Notes: generated by a model not told the origin, from the sequence alone. DNA of 64,000 bases from Treponema pedis (GCF_017161325.1 NZ_CP045670.1:2825391-2889390), one strand, 5' to 3'. Counted from the first letter of the stretch, positions 36,401 through 45,870 are shown. Numbers and translations: made by a program.

Positions 36401-37719
36401 GTTTTAGTTATATAAAGAAGGGCAATCAGGTTTTTATTGCTTATCCGTTTATTTAACAGCATTTCAGCCTGTAATATTTTATTTGCACAATCAAAAACAT
36501 TTTCGGTATCGATATAAGCTTCTGCAAGCAGCAATAAAACATATAATTGCTTGTCCGTATCGGTTTCACATATCAAAGTATATATTTTTTCAAAAATCGA
36601 AATGACTGCGGAAACCGTGTGTGTTTTTTTTATAACGGCCTCGTGTTTAATACAATAATCGACAACTTCTTCAGCCAAGCCTGCACGTTCCGCATGCCAA
36701 ATATATTCATTTATATTGATTTTAGATTTTTGTTTTATTATGCCGGCTATTTTTTTATGAAGTGCAACTTTATATTCCGGGTCCAATTCGGCATATAAGG
36801 TATTGTGCAATATATTATTAACAATAATATATTCGGAGGAAAGCCCCGAATCCGCCTTGGCTATGATATTATTTTCTAAAAAATTATAAAAATATTTTTT
36901 TATATCCGCTTTTTTAAAAGCTGCAATATTTACAATATCATCAAGAGTAAAAACGTTTTGAAAAATACTCATTGCGTTTAAAAGTAAAAGCTCTTCGGTA
37001 TTTAAATTTTTAAGATGAGTTTTAACGGCTTGTTCTATATTGGACGATATTTGAATCGGCAGCGAGACATCTAAAATATTATTCGAAAGCATACATATTT
37101 CGGTAATTTCATTCTTTTTAATATCTCCGTTATATACCAATTCTTTTACCACTTCGGTAACAAACAGAGGGCTGCCTGAAGTATGCGAGTATATTTTATT
37201 TATCAATACATACGGTACATGTCTTACCTGTAAAAGGTGCCGTATTAAAACACCGGTTTCATATTCGGATAAATTGCATAAATTTATCTTTTGGGTATTA
37301 TCTTGGGCGGTCAAGACTTCAACCATTTTTTGCGCCTGAACGTTTTGCTTAATTCCGAATTCATCGTAAGAAAAAATAAGCATAATTTTTTTATGATTTA
37401 CACTTTCAACGGCTAAATGTAAAAACAAATTTAAGATAAAATCCGCTCCGAGGTGAATATCGTCTACAATAAACACTGCAACTTTTGAAGCCGTCCTTTC
37501 GGCGATTAAATTTGAAATGCGGTTTATAAGTCTATACTTCAGCATATTAAGCTTATGCGCGGGATATTTACCCTTTGTCAAAATTTCAATTCCTTCAAGG
37601 ATTTCTTTTTCCAAAACATTTACGGTATTTAAGGGGACGTTCATCAGCATAGTGCGCATTAAATGAATCAAGAATTGCTCTTCGTTAAAATTACCGAGAT
37701 TAGGAAAAATTGTAAACAT
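33433..37719 (-). CDS. C-terminal part of frameshifted ATPase-TPR-GGDEF-GAF signalling protein
   Basis: A 1428-residue frame continuing the N-terminal piece at 37700-38737. It contains Walker B VAVFIVDDIHLGADF of a STAND/AAA-type ATPase, a winged-helix-like region, a long TPR-like helical array (about 330-860), a GAF-like region (about 960-1080), a GGDEF domain with YDLDHFKIINDTFGHQIGDEVL and GRFGGEEFLVLLPD, and a C-terminal GAF-like domain (about 1280-1428, ending near DWDNAVGKDKLTGIPNWNSVIAAPVIYEG). The RxxD inhibitory site expected just before GGEEF is absent (KKKQ). Together with the first piece it is a close paralogue of the preceding intact giant gene. Confidence 0.85.
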   Translation of the reverse strand: MFTIFPNLGNFNEEQFLIHLMRTMLMNVPLNTVNVLEKEILEGIEILTKGKYPAHKLNMLKYRLINRISNLIAERTASKVAVFIVDDIHLGADFILNLFLHLAVESVNHKKIMLIFSYDEFGIKQNVQAQKMVEVLTAQDNTQKINLCNLSEYETGVLIRHLLQVRHVPYVLINKIYSHTSGSPLFVTEVVKELVYNGDIKKNEITEICMLSNNILDVSLPIQISSNIEQAVKTHLKNLNTEELLLLNAMSIFQNVFTLDDIVNIAAFKKADIKKYFYNFLENNIIAKADSGLSSEYIIVNNILHNTLYAELDPEYKVALHKKIAGIIKQKSKININEYIWHAERAGLAEEVVDYCIKHEAVIKKTHTVSAVISIFEKIYTLICETDTDKQLYVLLLLAEAYIDTENVFDCANKILQAEMLLNKRISNKNLIALLYITKTNYEILINVDSRSIEKTLDIAEQAAKKAGDKFVTLSFLKVKSKFLQYSRRHAEGIRVAKKVVKLCGDIKKYQFLKAGALLELGNNFYYSGNFNKAEKIYIEAVKTASKARNFKVKNFALNNLAIIYLNLYQNFSKALSFYNDIIDKSEEYNNVSTKVLAMLNISTLKASAGEYIEAYDLCMDAIKKIKQNQLYNRYLFAYTLLYDFLSVFDDYNAALACKIKIDTMMQDKRILQRPAYIISYTQTSAKIASVFAEYEKEKKLLEKCLEANNFRFAIKKLFMEACLETNKLISKKTDDISVLQNIYTAMFTESKYVKLLHLVFYNVLESVRRLIILRRDMDFTPILKYIVKNKISDLSDILKSRMLFILSFIEKEKAEEHLLKALALNSEEFCSFSIDINTELALLYLNSGNTVMGIVRFAEVQKIIGTVMNLMPINKQRAFFNSNRYGRAFDIIDDYLNKKLKPDYRNYNKKFSLKRIQTVLTANTLTLLKNNREFLTDIVNIEKSKTKFKNKTAEDVILKFSNNFLQNIKIFLDFISLNLLATAYDVFIVDNENNIESLFSFGQCKSIEKIAQILKNSVGNQDNVLENENLPAHILLPIKCKNINPMENNICAYLVFISEREINNCNTFGIELCKIYENIFAFLIESYRLHYEASTDKLTSAFTRKYIDMAFNELFDAAKNTGKPFSVLMYDLDHFKIINDTFGHQIGDEVLKATASAAMGVLKKKQILGRFGGEEFLVLLPDTQINQAGFIAENIRKQIEALKFENPEIKITVSIGAVSFPQHAVTAGDLLLKADSALYNAKNSGRNNVCIWNTDFVYKDLKTDRMTGVITGDSLTDAKNILILTEVTASIRKKLGKDMRLKFCLSKIKELTDADTAVIIPIRENKPSERILKPEQTPRAEFKLNKNFIKETVTSKKSFSGVDWDNAVGKDKLTGIPNWNSVIAAPVIYEGKIKAVIYLLKSIRRKEFSSEDLNMTDFFSSCIAPFC

Positions 37720-38737
37720 CGCATTTTTCTAAAGAAAATAAAAAATTAAGCTCGGCAAGAAAAGACGTTTTGCCTGCACCCAACTGCGCCGTTATAAAAC
37801 ATACATTATTATCGGATACATTATTGTATAAATTATAAAAACTTGAAAGAAGCTTATTTTTTTCTTTATATCTTCCTATAGTTTTAGGCGATATAAATTT
37901 ATCCTTACGCGCCGCCTTACAGGCGACGGAAAATGTACGCTGTAACTGTTTATTTATATCCAGTATAATATGGTGAAATAAATAAGTTGTGTGGTCGGTC
38001 ATACTGGAAATAGCTTTATTGCAAATACCGAATAAGCACTCCGCAATTTTTTTATCGTTTTTATCGGTACAAAGTTTTAAACAGGAAGTTTTTATCGATG
38101 AAAAATCCGGTATATCCAAATTTGAAAGCTGACGTCTTGCAAGTAGAGACAACAAAATAACCGCAAAGGACTCTACATCATATTCAAAATAGTCTTTATT
38201 TATATTTTTATATTCAATTAATTCTATATTTTCCAAAAGTTTATATGTGATAATATCTTGAAGTTTAATTGTAAGTTTTTTTTCGGTTTTTAGAACATAA
38301 ATATTTTTTAAATTAAAATTTTTGTATTCCATTTCATATTTACAAAGATAATTTAAAGCCTTGCAGATAAGAACCGTAATTTGTAAAATCTCTTCCCATG
38401 AGGCGGTTTTTAAAAATTCCAAAAGATAAGTTGCGGAGTCTACTTTTTCACAAGTATAAATATAAGAATCTTCAATCGTTTTAACGCCGTTTATGCTGAT
38501 TAATCTCGTAAAATCATATAATTTAGAAAATAAAGAGCAGTCTATTTGTTTTATTAAAAAGAATTTATTTCTTAAAAATTCCATAAAAGAATTTTCAAAG
38601 GCGGTTGTTTTTACAATGTTTAATTTAAACCGTTTTCTTTCGGAGGAGTTTAAGTCTTCCGCTATAAAACTGCGGATATCGTTTGTCTTTGAATTAAGCT
38701 CTTTTATTATTCCGTAACGCTCGTTAATTATATCCAT
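37700..38737 (-). CDS. N-terminal part of the same frameshifted signalling protein (pseudokinase and Walker A)
   Basis: About 345 residues from ATG 38735-38737 (MDIINERYGIIKELNSKTNDIRSF...). A kinase-fold region (about 1-270) is followed by QLGAGKTSF, the Walker A of the ATPase. The frame then ends at YNFS-stop; skipping one T in the T5 run near 37711 continues as VYNFPNLGNFNEEQFL in the 33433-37719 frame. The kinase region has no HRD or DFG (FNLKNIYVL and LQDIITYK stand in their place), so it is a pseudokinase. It starts 11 bp after the stop of the preceding paralogue, in one operon. Confidence 0.82.
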   Translation of the reverse strand: MDIINERYGIIKELNSKTNDIRSFIAEDLNSSERKRFKLNIVKTTAFENSFMEFLRNKFFLIKQIDCSLFSKLYDFTRLISINGVKTIEDSYIYTCEKVDSATYLLEFLKTASWEEILQITVLICKALNYLCKYEMEYKNFNLKNIYVLKTEKKLTIKLQDIITYKLLENIELIEYKNINKDYFEYDVESFAVILLSLLARRQLSNLDIPDFSSIKTSCLKLCTDKNDKKIAECLFGICNKAISSMTDHTTYLFHHIILDINKQLQRTFSVACKAARKDKFISPKTIGRYKEKNKLLSSFYNLYNNVSDNNVCFITAQLGAGKTSFLAELNFLFSLEKCDVYNFS

Positions 38738-38747
38738 AAATGTGCAC

Positions 38748-41700
38748 CTAAATATTTGCGGAAACGATATCCGCAATAAATTTCAGCAAGTTTAAATCGG
38801 TAGAATTAAACTCCCGTTTCTTTTCAGGAGAAGCCAAATATACAACGCCTGCGATATTTTCGTTTTTAGTTAAAGGCGCAACGGCTACCGAATTCCATTC
38901 GGGTATATTGCTTACAATATTTTTTCCGGCAACATTATCCCAATCTATTCGACAAAGACCTAAGCCCGTATTTAACACCGAAAAAACAAGCTCTTCGTTT
39001 ATAGTGTATGTAACAAAGCCCAATTTTGCGGCTATATTAAGTTTTAAGGCTTTTGTTTTTTTATTTTGCGAAACCGTAATAACGGCGCAGCTTTCAGCAT
39101 TAAATAAATGCATAATTTTAGCGGCAAAATCGGAAAACATTTTATGGCGCGGCTGCTTTATTTTGGGAATATCCGCCAACTCAGCGGCGGCATTAACGGT
39201 TTCGGAATATTTTGTTTCATCTGCAAGCAATAAACCGCCTATTGCGGTTGAAGTTATTTGTTCCGACAAAATACTATACGACCATAAACACGAACGATTT
39301 CTCCCGGAATTTTTTGCTTTATATAATGCCTGGTCGGCTTTTAATAACAAATCGGGAATTGTTTTACCGTGTTCGGGATAACAGGAAATTCCCAAGCTGA
39401 CGGTTATTTTTATCTCATCAAAAACAGCTTCTTCAACTTTAGTTCTAAAGTTTTCGGCCGCTTCACACACTTTTTCCATTCCGATATTCGGAAGTATAAT
39501 AACAAACTCCTCTCCGCCGAATCTTCCTAAAAGCTGTCCTTCTTTTAACTCCTTAAAAACGGTTTTAGCTACATTTTGTAAAACCATATCACCTATATGA
39601 TGTCCGAAAGAATCGTTTACGGTTTTAAATTTATCCAAATCGTATATTATAATGGAAAACACCGAATTCGTTTTTATAGAATTCTTTAAAATATTTTTAA
39701 GAGATATATCAAGATATTTTCTGGTTAATGCTCCGGTTAAAAAATCATAAAATGCCGTTTGTTTAAGAATATTATTTTCCAATATCATTGCCAAAAAATG
39801 CGAAACGTCTTTAGCCGTTTTAAGTCCGCCGCTCGAAAAATTATTTACAGTATTTCCGGAAACAAAAACCATAAATCCCAACAAGTCATAAATTTTACCG
39901 TTAGAATTTTTCTTTTTAATCGGAATAATCATACATTGTTTTTTAATCTTCTTTTGAACGTTACCGATTTTATCGTAACCGAATTTTATAATTAAATCAT
40001 ATAGAATTTTTACATCTTTATGGAATTTCGATAAAGCGACACTTTCCAATTTACCTATTCTGTTTAAAACGAGTAAGCCGAACTGAGGTGCAAGAAGCTG
40101 AAAAGAAAGAAATTGCATAAATTTCCGCATTTGCTCTTCAAAATTATTATTAAATTTTGCAAATATGCCGGTATGAGTCATATTGCCGAAACCGTTTATT
40201 TGCATTAATCTGGAAGTTAAAGCCTTTTTAAATTTAATATCTTTTTGCAAGAGCTTAATATGAGAAGCCGAAATAATTGTATTCAGCTCTTCTTCGGAAA
40301 TCCGCTTTTTGACAGGATTTATTTTTGAAATATCTTTTCCTTCAATAAATTCCTGTACCGCATTAAACGGAATATTATAAAATGAATTATTATATAAGGG
40401 TAATCTATACTCTTTCGGAATATTTTTAAATAATTCCAGAATTTCGTCTTCCGCTTCCAAAAAGTTAAAAACGGCAAGAATATTATCACCCTTATTTTTG
40501 TGATACAGCCCCAGCCTTATATCAAGCGGTATAAGCAAATTGGTATTATTTTTATGTTTGCTTATTTGAATAGCCCTTGATAATAACTCACCTTCATTTT
40601 CTTTGTCAATATAAGCTTCAAAATAAAGCATCGCAATATATTGAAATGTACTTAACCGTATATCTTTATATTCAAGTAACTTTAAAATAAGAGGAGAAAA
40701 ATCTATGTCGCTGCGCTGTATGGTTAATGCAATAGTAAATTCCAATAAGCTCTTTGAAATTATTTTAGAATAATCGCTTTGAGAATTTTTATTCAGTTTT
40801 TTTGCATAAATATCGAAATATTTGATAAGGTTTCCTATATCCGTTTTTCTGTTTAATATAATACGTGAAGCTTCTATCCTAAAATAAATAAGAGCTAAGC
40901 TGACATCGCTTCTGTAGTCTTTAAGTTTTAAAAGCCTCTTTAAAAGGCGGAAGCCTTTAGTATGACACCATAAATATTGGCATGTTTCCGCAAGCAAGTT
41001 ATAATAAAGGAAATCGTATAACAGTTTATTTTCAAGTTTTGTATTTTTTAAAAAATGAACGGCCTCTTTTCTGTATTTAAAAAAATCATTGTATTTACAC
41101 AAATTCATGGAAGTATTCATAAAGGTTAATATTTTAGGATACTCAAGTGTAAGGATATTGTTTGCAATAATTTTTGCGGAAGCTTCTTTGACATATTTAT
41201 ATGCCAATTTACTGTTATGAATTTCCACCAGCATAATAGCATAATTTAAAAGAGCATAAATTTCAATCGAGATAATATCCATTGAGCGCGCTTTACTTAT
41301 AAGTAAGTGCATATATTTAAAGGCCTTATGTATACCGTTACGGCTGAAAGCATAAGCTATTGCAATATTACATAAAGCCGTAAGCTCGCACTTTGTATAA
41401 TTACATTGCCTTGTAGTTTCCAAACAATATTTATAGTATTTAAAAGACTCTTTATAATTCCGTTTTATATAATTTGCATAGCCTAAAAAAACCAAGGCAT
41501 CGCACTTATAAATTAAATACTCTTCTTTATCGCCGCAAAGTTTTAAAACCTTATAACTGTTTTTTTTAAGCGCTTCTATATTTTGCGATAATTTATAATA
41601 CATACAATTTACGCCGTGTAAATTTATAGTTATAATCGGAGTTTTACATTTTTCGTATAACAGCTTTAACTTTTCCGAATAATTAAGAACCAGCGCTTGG

Positions 41701-44075
41701 TGTTCCGAAATATATTCGTAATTTGCCGATTGGTAATAATAAAGAGATAACAGTTCATAATTATTTATTTGAGGGATAATTTCGGATATAATCTGAAGAG
41801 TTTCTCTTTCTTTTTCTCTTAACCCAAGCTGATAATACAATTTTGCAATTGTAAGCATTGTCTTGCAGCGCATTTCAATATCGGATTCTTCCATAAGCTC
41901 CAAAATTTTACCGTAATTTAAAATAGCTTCATTTATTTTTTTATTCTTAAGAGCGTTATCTACATTTTCCATACAATATTTTGCGGCCAAACTTTTATTA
42001 CCGGACTTTTCCAAATGCCAAATTAATTCATTCCGGTTAACGGCTTCATCTTTTTGTAAAATTTTAATTATTTTTTTATGCCCTGCAATTTTTATTTTTT
42101 GATTCGTATCTTCATATAAAATATCTCTGAGAGTTTTGTTCGTTATTGAATATTCGACTTTATTTCCGGAGTGTATTTCAAATATAAGTGCCTTATCTAT
42201 TAAAATCTTAATCGACTTATCTATTTTATTTTTAGGCATAGGAATTAATCCGTATAAATACTCCAACTTAAAAGTATTTTGAAATAAGGCCATAGTAAGA
42301 AGCATCTCTTTTTCTTTTTCTGGCACGAATTTAATTTGATTTTTTAATGTTTCTTCTATATTTAAAGAAATTTTCTTTGATATGTTTTCATTAAAAAACC
42401 GTTCCCTAATATGCCACATACCGTACCGCTTATCGATATACATAATATTATTCATTATCAATTCTTTAACGGCTTCTATTATAAATAACGGATAGCCTTT
42501 AGTTTGTTTGTATAAAACGGAACCTGTTTTTTTCGGAGCATATTTTAACAGTAAAATGTTTTTAAGCATAATCGTAGTTTCTTCTTCGGAAAAGTTGGAA
42601 AAAGAAAAAGTTTCCACGTTTTTATGCAGCTGCAAGGTTTTTAAAAATGATTCGAATTTTGAAGATGCCGGAGCGGCCGTTTCATCATAAGAAAAAATAA
42701 TTCCTAATTTTTCCTGTTTTGTAATTTCAGCCGATAAATATAAAATTGTTTCAAGCACAAAATCATTTGCAAGATGTAAATCGTCTATTATAAGAAAAAC
42801 AGGCATTCGGCCTACCAATTTAAAAAACAAATTTTTTCCTTCATTAAATACTTTAAATTTTAAATGCTCGTATTTATGCGGTATATCTTTTTTTTGCCGT
42901 TGATTGTTTATATATTCTATATTTTTTAATATCGCGGTTTTTTCCGAAATATTTTGCGCAGGCAGGTTGTTACAAAAGGCTTTTTCCAAAAAATCGTCCC
43001 AAAAATGTTTGGAACCGTGTGTTTTTAAATTATAGTTAAAGTATACATTTATACATTCAAGCGATAATTCGTATCCGGCCTCTCCTAAAAATCTTGTTTT
43101 ACCTATTCCGAAGGGGCCTTTAATAATAAACACGTTTTTTAAAGCATTACCCGAATTTATTTCTCCGGCGGATTTTAATACGGCTTTTATATACCGCTCC
43201 CTTCCTACTATGCGCGGACGGAAGGTAATAGGTTTCATAACTTCCCCGGCGGTTATAGTATAGTTTAATCCTAGCGCAACGTTTATATCCGAAAGCAGAG
43301 AACTTATTTTCAGCTTATTGCTTTCTTTTGTTTTTACGGCGGCTTTTTTAGCAACATTGCATAAACATTCAAATATTTTTAAATCGGATTTATTAAGATT
43401 TTTCTTCTTGAAGTTTTTTTTTAATTCCGCAAGCGAGCGCAAAAAATTACTTTTAATATATTTTCCCGCCAATATTGAAAGAATAAGATAACCTATCATT
43501 TCTATGTTTTTATCTTCATAGGCGGCATCGGCAGCTTCCGCAAAATGAACGGAAAACGGGTCTTCCAATTTTTTTGTTATAATATCCTTAATTCTAATCC
43601 TGAACCCCGTCTTGGTTTTAACTACAAAAATATCGCTCGGGGTAAATGCCGTATACTCAAATCCCATATTTCCGATATAGGTTAAGGCTCTAAAAACCGA
43701 AACCGTTATTTCAAGAAAATCTTTCATCGAGCAGGAATTAACAAAGGTCAGCAAGGGAGTGTAATCGGAAAGATATTCCGTAGTAAGTATATAACATTTT
43801 TCTTCGGGCCTCGTAGAAAAAGACCTGAATAGAGATAAATATAAACTTGCAAATCCGTAGTTTTTTAAGTAAAAATAGTTGTCTATTGTTCTTATATTTA
43901 TAAATCCGTCTTTTATAAAAGAAAAAACTTCATCGGAGAGAGCTGAGGCAGGAACAATTTTCAAGTTAAGCTCCCTTTCTTTTGACCAAAGGTCTACAGC
44001 CAAAAACTCTTCTACATTATGAATGTGAGAATCAAGTTTTTTTAAAATATGATACCGGTTATTTATGACGTCCAT
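38748..44075 (-). CDS. Giant signalling protein: pseudokinase-STAND ATPase-TPR-GAF-GGDEF-GAF
   Basis: A 1775-residue cytoplasmic protein with no signal peptide or membrane helix. Order: kinase-like domain (1-270) beginning MDVINNRYHILKKL, with HRD replaced by FTPSDIFV and DFG by KDII; ATPase with Walker A GPFGIGKT (320-327) and Walker B FLIIDDLH (427-434); winged-helix-like linker; TPR-like helical array (about 690-1230); GAF-like region (about 1310-1440); GGDEF domain with GGEEF at 1520-1524 and DLDKFKTVNDSFGHH; terminal GAF-like domain (about 1625-1775). The active GGEEF predicts c-di-GMP synthesis; no RxxD feedback site is visible. The layout recalls the kinase-AAA-GAF-histidine kinase proteins of cyanobacteria with the output swapped for GGDEF. 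Confidence 0.85.
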   Translation of the reverse strand: MDVINNRYHILKKLDSHIHNVEEFLAVDLWSKERELNLKIVPASALSDEVFSFIKDGFINIRTIDNYFYLKNYGFASLYLSLFRSFSTRPEEKCYILTTEYLSDYTPLLTFVNSCSMKDFLEITVSVFRALTYIGNMGFEYTAFTPSDIFVVKTKTGFRIRIKDIITKKLEDPFSVHFAEAADAAYEDKNIEMIGYLILSILAGKYIKSNFLRSLAELKKNFKKKNLNKSDLKIFECLCNVAKKAAVKTKESNKLKISSLLSDINVALGLNYTITAGEVMKPITFRPRIVGRERYIKAVLKSAGEINSGNALKNVFIIKGPFGIGKTRFLGEAGYELSLECINVYFNYNLKTHGSKHFWDDFLEKAFCNNLPAQNISEKTAILKNIEYINNQRQKKDIPHKYEHLKFKVFNEGKNLFFKLVGRMPVFLIIDDLHLANDFVLETILYLSAEITKQEKLGIIFSYDETAAPASSKFESFLKTLQLHKNVETFSFSNFSEEETTIMLKNILLLKYAPKKTGSVLYKQTKGYPLFIIEAVKELIMNNIMYIDKRYGMWHIRERFFNENISKKISLNIEETLKNQIKFVPEKEKEMLLTMALFQNTFKLEYLYGLIPMPKNKIDKSIKILIDKALIFEIHSGNKVEYSITNKTLRDILYEDTNQKIKIAGHKKIIKILQKDEAVNRNELIWHLEKSGNKSLAAKYCMENVDNALKNKKINEAILNYGKILELMEESDIEMRCKTMLTIAKLYYQLGLREKERETLQIISEIIPQINNYELLSLYYYQSANYEYISEHQALVLNYSEKLKLLYEKCKTPIITINLHGVNCMYYKLSQNIEALKKNSYKVLKLCGDKEEYLIYKCDALVFLGYANYIKRNYKESFKYYKYCLETTRQCNYTKCELTALCNIAIAYAFSRNGIHKAFKYMHLLISKARSMDIISIEIYALLNYAIMLVEIHNSKLAYKYVKEASAKIIANNILTLEYPKILTFMNTSMNLCKYNDFFKYRKEAVHFLKNTKLENKLLYDFLYYNLLAETCQYLWCHTKGFRLLKRLLKLKDYRSDVSLALIYFRIEASRIILNRKTDIGNLIKYFDIYAKKLNKNSQSDYSKIISKSLLEFTIALTIQRSDIDFSPLILKLLEYKDIRLSTFQYIAMLYFEAYIDKENEGELLSRAIQISKHKNNTNLLIPLDIRLGLYHKNKGDNILAVFNFLEAEDEILELFKNIPKEYRLPLYNNSFYNIPFNAVQEFIEGKDISKINPVKKRISEEELNTIISASHIKLLQKDIKFKKALTSRLMQINGFGNMTHTGIFAKFNNNFEEQMRKFMQFLSFQLLAPQFGLLVLNRIGKLESVALSKFHKDVKILYDLIIKFGYDKIGNVQKKIKKQCMIIPIKKKNSNGKIYDLLGFMVFVSGNTVNNFSSGGLKTAKDVSHFLAMILENNILKQTAFYDFLTGALTRKYLDISLKNILKNSIKTNSVFSIIIYDLDKFKTVNDSFGHHIGDMVLQNVAKTVFKELKEGQLLGRFGGEEFVIILPNIGMEKVCEAAENFRTKVEEAVFDEIKITVSLGISCYPEHGKTIPDLLLKADQALYKAKNSGRNRSCLWSYSILSEQITSTAIGGLLLADETKYSETVNAAAELADIPKIKQPRHKMFSDFAAKIMHLFNAESCAVITVSQNKKTKALKLNIAAKLGFVTYTINEELVFSVLNTGLGLCRIDWDNVAGKNIVSNIPEWNSVAVAPLTKNENIAGVVYLASPEKKREFNSTDLNLLKFIADIVSANI

Positions 44076-44121
44076 ACAAGTTATGCAAATTTTATGTTCG
44101 ACGGTAAAATTTACAAGAGAG

Positions 44122-44150
44122 ATGTTAGCACATTTAGATAAAAATGTCTA
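44122..44150 (-). promoter_or_regulatory. Possible promoter of the giant signalling operon
   Basis: On the minus strand TAGACA (44145-44150), 17 bp and TAACAT (44122-44127), about 40 bases before the ATG. No clear SD precedes that start. Confidence 0.5.
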
Positions 44151-44261
44151 CCAATAGGGTAAACCCCGAACACGGGTAAACTTCAGTACAGGCAGTTATA
44201 TCGGGAATTTTCATTTGCGTTTTCAATTTAAAGGAGTAATCATCAGGAGTTTCCCGTATAT

Positions 44262-44296
44262 AAAATAAAAAACCCGACAGGTAAAAACCTGCCGGG
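44262..44296 (-). terminator. Terminator after the SPOR-domain gene
   Basis: Stem with arms CCCGACAGGT (44273-44282) and ACCTGCCGGG (44287-44296), one mismatch, followed on the minus strand by TTTTTTATTTT. In the rest of the gap 44076-44454 the only other item is an orphan AAGGAGGTAA at 44305-44314 (plus strand) before a TTG-started 18-codon frame. Confidence 0.75.
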
Positions 44297-44454
44297 AAAC
44301 TGCAAAGGAGGTAAATTGAACACTATCATCTCGTTCAATGTACACTTAATAAAACGAATTATCTTATTTTAGTTACAAAAATTTTTAAATTTTTTACCAA
44401 ATAATTCAAAAGTTAAGATTTATTTACTTACAGCTGTTAAAATAATAACTTCCT

Positions 44455-45870
44455 TTATTTACCTCTTTTTAAAAAGGCTCCTTCAAAGCCCAATTTTTTA
44501 AACCGTTCTATTACAGCCCCGGTTTCTTCACGCTGCAGGGGACCTATAAATACGGTATAAACGGTTTTTCCTCTTTTTTTGTCTTCTTCGACAAATACGG
44601 GATATTGTTTACCGTGATTTTTTACGGCGGAATCCGCAGAGTATTTATCGTTATAAACTGCAATTTGAATATACAGTTCTCCTTTTTTTAATTTTTCTGC
44701 CGGTTTATCGGATTCTAAAGACTCTTTAACGGGAGGTTTTTCCTCAACTGCTGCGGGAGCTTCTTCTTCCGTCTTTACAGGTTCCGTTACCTCATAAATT
44801 TCTTCGGTTTCTTCTTTTGCGGGGCTTTCAGGTACACTCTCAGGCTCCATAATATGACCGACTTCTTCAGGCTTTTTATCTTCCTCAGGTTCGTCAGCCT
44901 TAGGCTGCACAATAGAAGCGACATAACCGACCTCTTTATCAGGTTCGGTTTGAGGTTTTTCGGGCTCCGTTACAGGAGGTATTACCGAAACGGCAGGTTC
45001 TTCCGCCTCTTTTTCTTTTTTAGGAGCTGCGGGCTCTTTTACGGTAGTTACGGGAGGCTCCGCTTTTTCTTTTTTTTCGGCAGGTTTTAAAATGCCCGAT
45101 ATTTCTTTTACTTTTTCAGGTTCTTTTTCGTTATTTTTTTTAGGTTTCGTTATTTTTGAAACCACAATCGGCGGCCTTAAATCGGCAGGCTCCATATAAA
45201 CCGTTACGGGAGGCTCAGGCACGAGTTTAACTTCAGGCTGTTTTTCCGGAACAGGCTCAACCGGAGGAGGAACTGCCGGAGCGGGTTCCGGTTCGGTTTC
45301 TTTAACGGGAACGATTTCTTTTTCAGGTTCCTCCGGTTTAGGTTCTTCAGCGGGAGGAACGGTTTCAGGCGGTTCTTCGTAAACAATGGGAGAGCTTACA
45401 GGTTCTTCGGCTTTTGAATCGGTTTCGCGAGGTTTTTCCGCTTTATATTCGGGAGATTCGGTTTCGGACGCTACTAAGAGGGCCGGATTGGAATCCAAAT
45501 CCATAGATTCGGGGGAAGATGTCCCGGCGGCAATGCCGTCATCGCCTATTTCCTGTACGGGAGACGGAGTAACAACACGGACGCGAACAACTTTTCCCGA
45601 AGCGATAGCCAATTTAGCTCCAAGCTCTGGGGATAAACTTATTAAAAGCCCCGGAATTCCGGATTGCCCTACAACTACAGCCCTAAGCGTTATGTTTTTT
45701 TCCAAATTTGTGATTTCCAAAAGGGTGTGTTTGGGAAACATATCGCTTCTTACAAAAAGACCTTCGGCGGGAAAGTCCGAAGCGGCGCCTATACCGCCGT
45801 TTCCTTCCCAAACTGCCCATATGCAGGAAAATGAGAGTATAAATACTATTGAAACAATCAGTTTTTTCAT
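44455..45870 (-). CDS. Secreted RlpA-like/SPOR-domain envelope protein
   Basis: A 471-residue protein with signal peptide (MKKLIVSIVFILSFSCIWA). An N-terminal domain (about 20-105) with FPAEGLFVRSDMFPKHTLLEITNLEKNITLRAVVVG resembles the RlpA double-psi barrel. A 250-residue Pro/Glu/Lys-rich spacer follows (about 130-390). The C-terminal SPOR domain is about 395-471 (YIQIAVYNDKYSADSAVKN, YTVFIGPLQREETGAVIERFKKLGFEGAF) and binds denuded peptidoglycan. The long charged spacer could span the periplasm. It overlaps the upstream gene by 4 bp. Confidence 0.85.
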   Translation of the reverse strand: MKKLIVSIVFILSFSCIWAVWEGNGGIGAASDFPAEGLFVRSDMFPKHTLLEITNLEKNITLRAVVVGQSGIPGLLISLSPELGAKLAIASGKVVRVRVVTPSPVQEIGDDGIAAGTSSPESMDLDSNPALLVASETESPEYKAEKPRETDSKAEEPVSSPIVYEEPPETVPPAEEPKPEEPEKEIVPVKETEPEPAPAVPPPVEPVPEKQPEVKLVPEPPVTVYMEPADLRPPIVVSKITKPKKNNEKEPEKVKEISGILKPAEKKEKAEPPVTTVKEPAAPKKEKEAEEPAVSVIPPVTEPEKPQTEPDKEVGYVASIVQPKADEPEEDKKPEEVGHIMEPESVPESPAKEETEEIYEVTEPVKTEEEAPAAVEEKPPVKESLESDKPAEKLKKGELYIQIAVYNDKYSADSAVKNHGKQYPVFVEEDKKRGKTVYTVFIGPLQREETGAVIERFKKLGFEGAFLKRGK

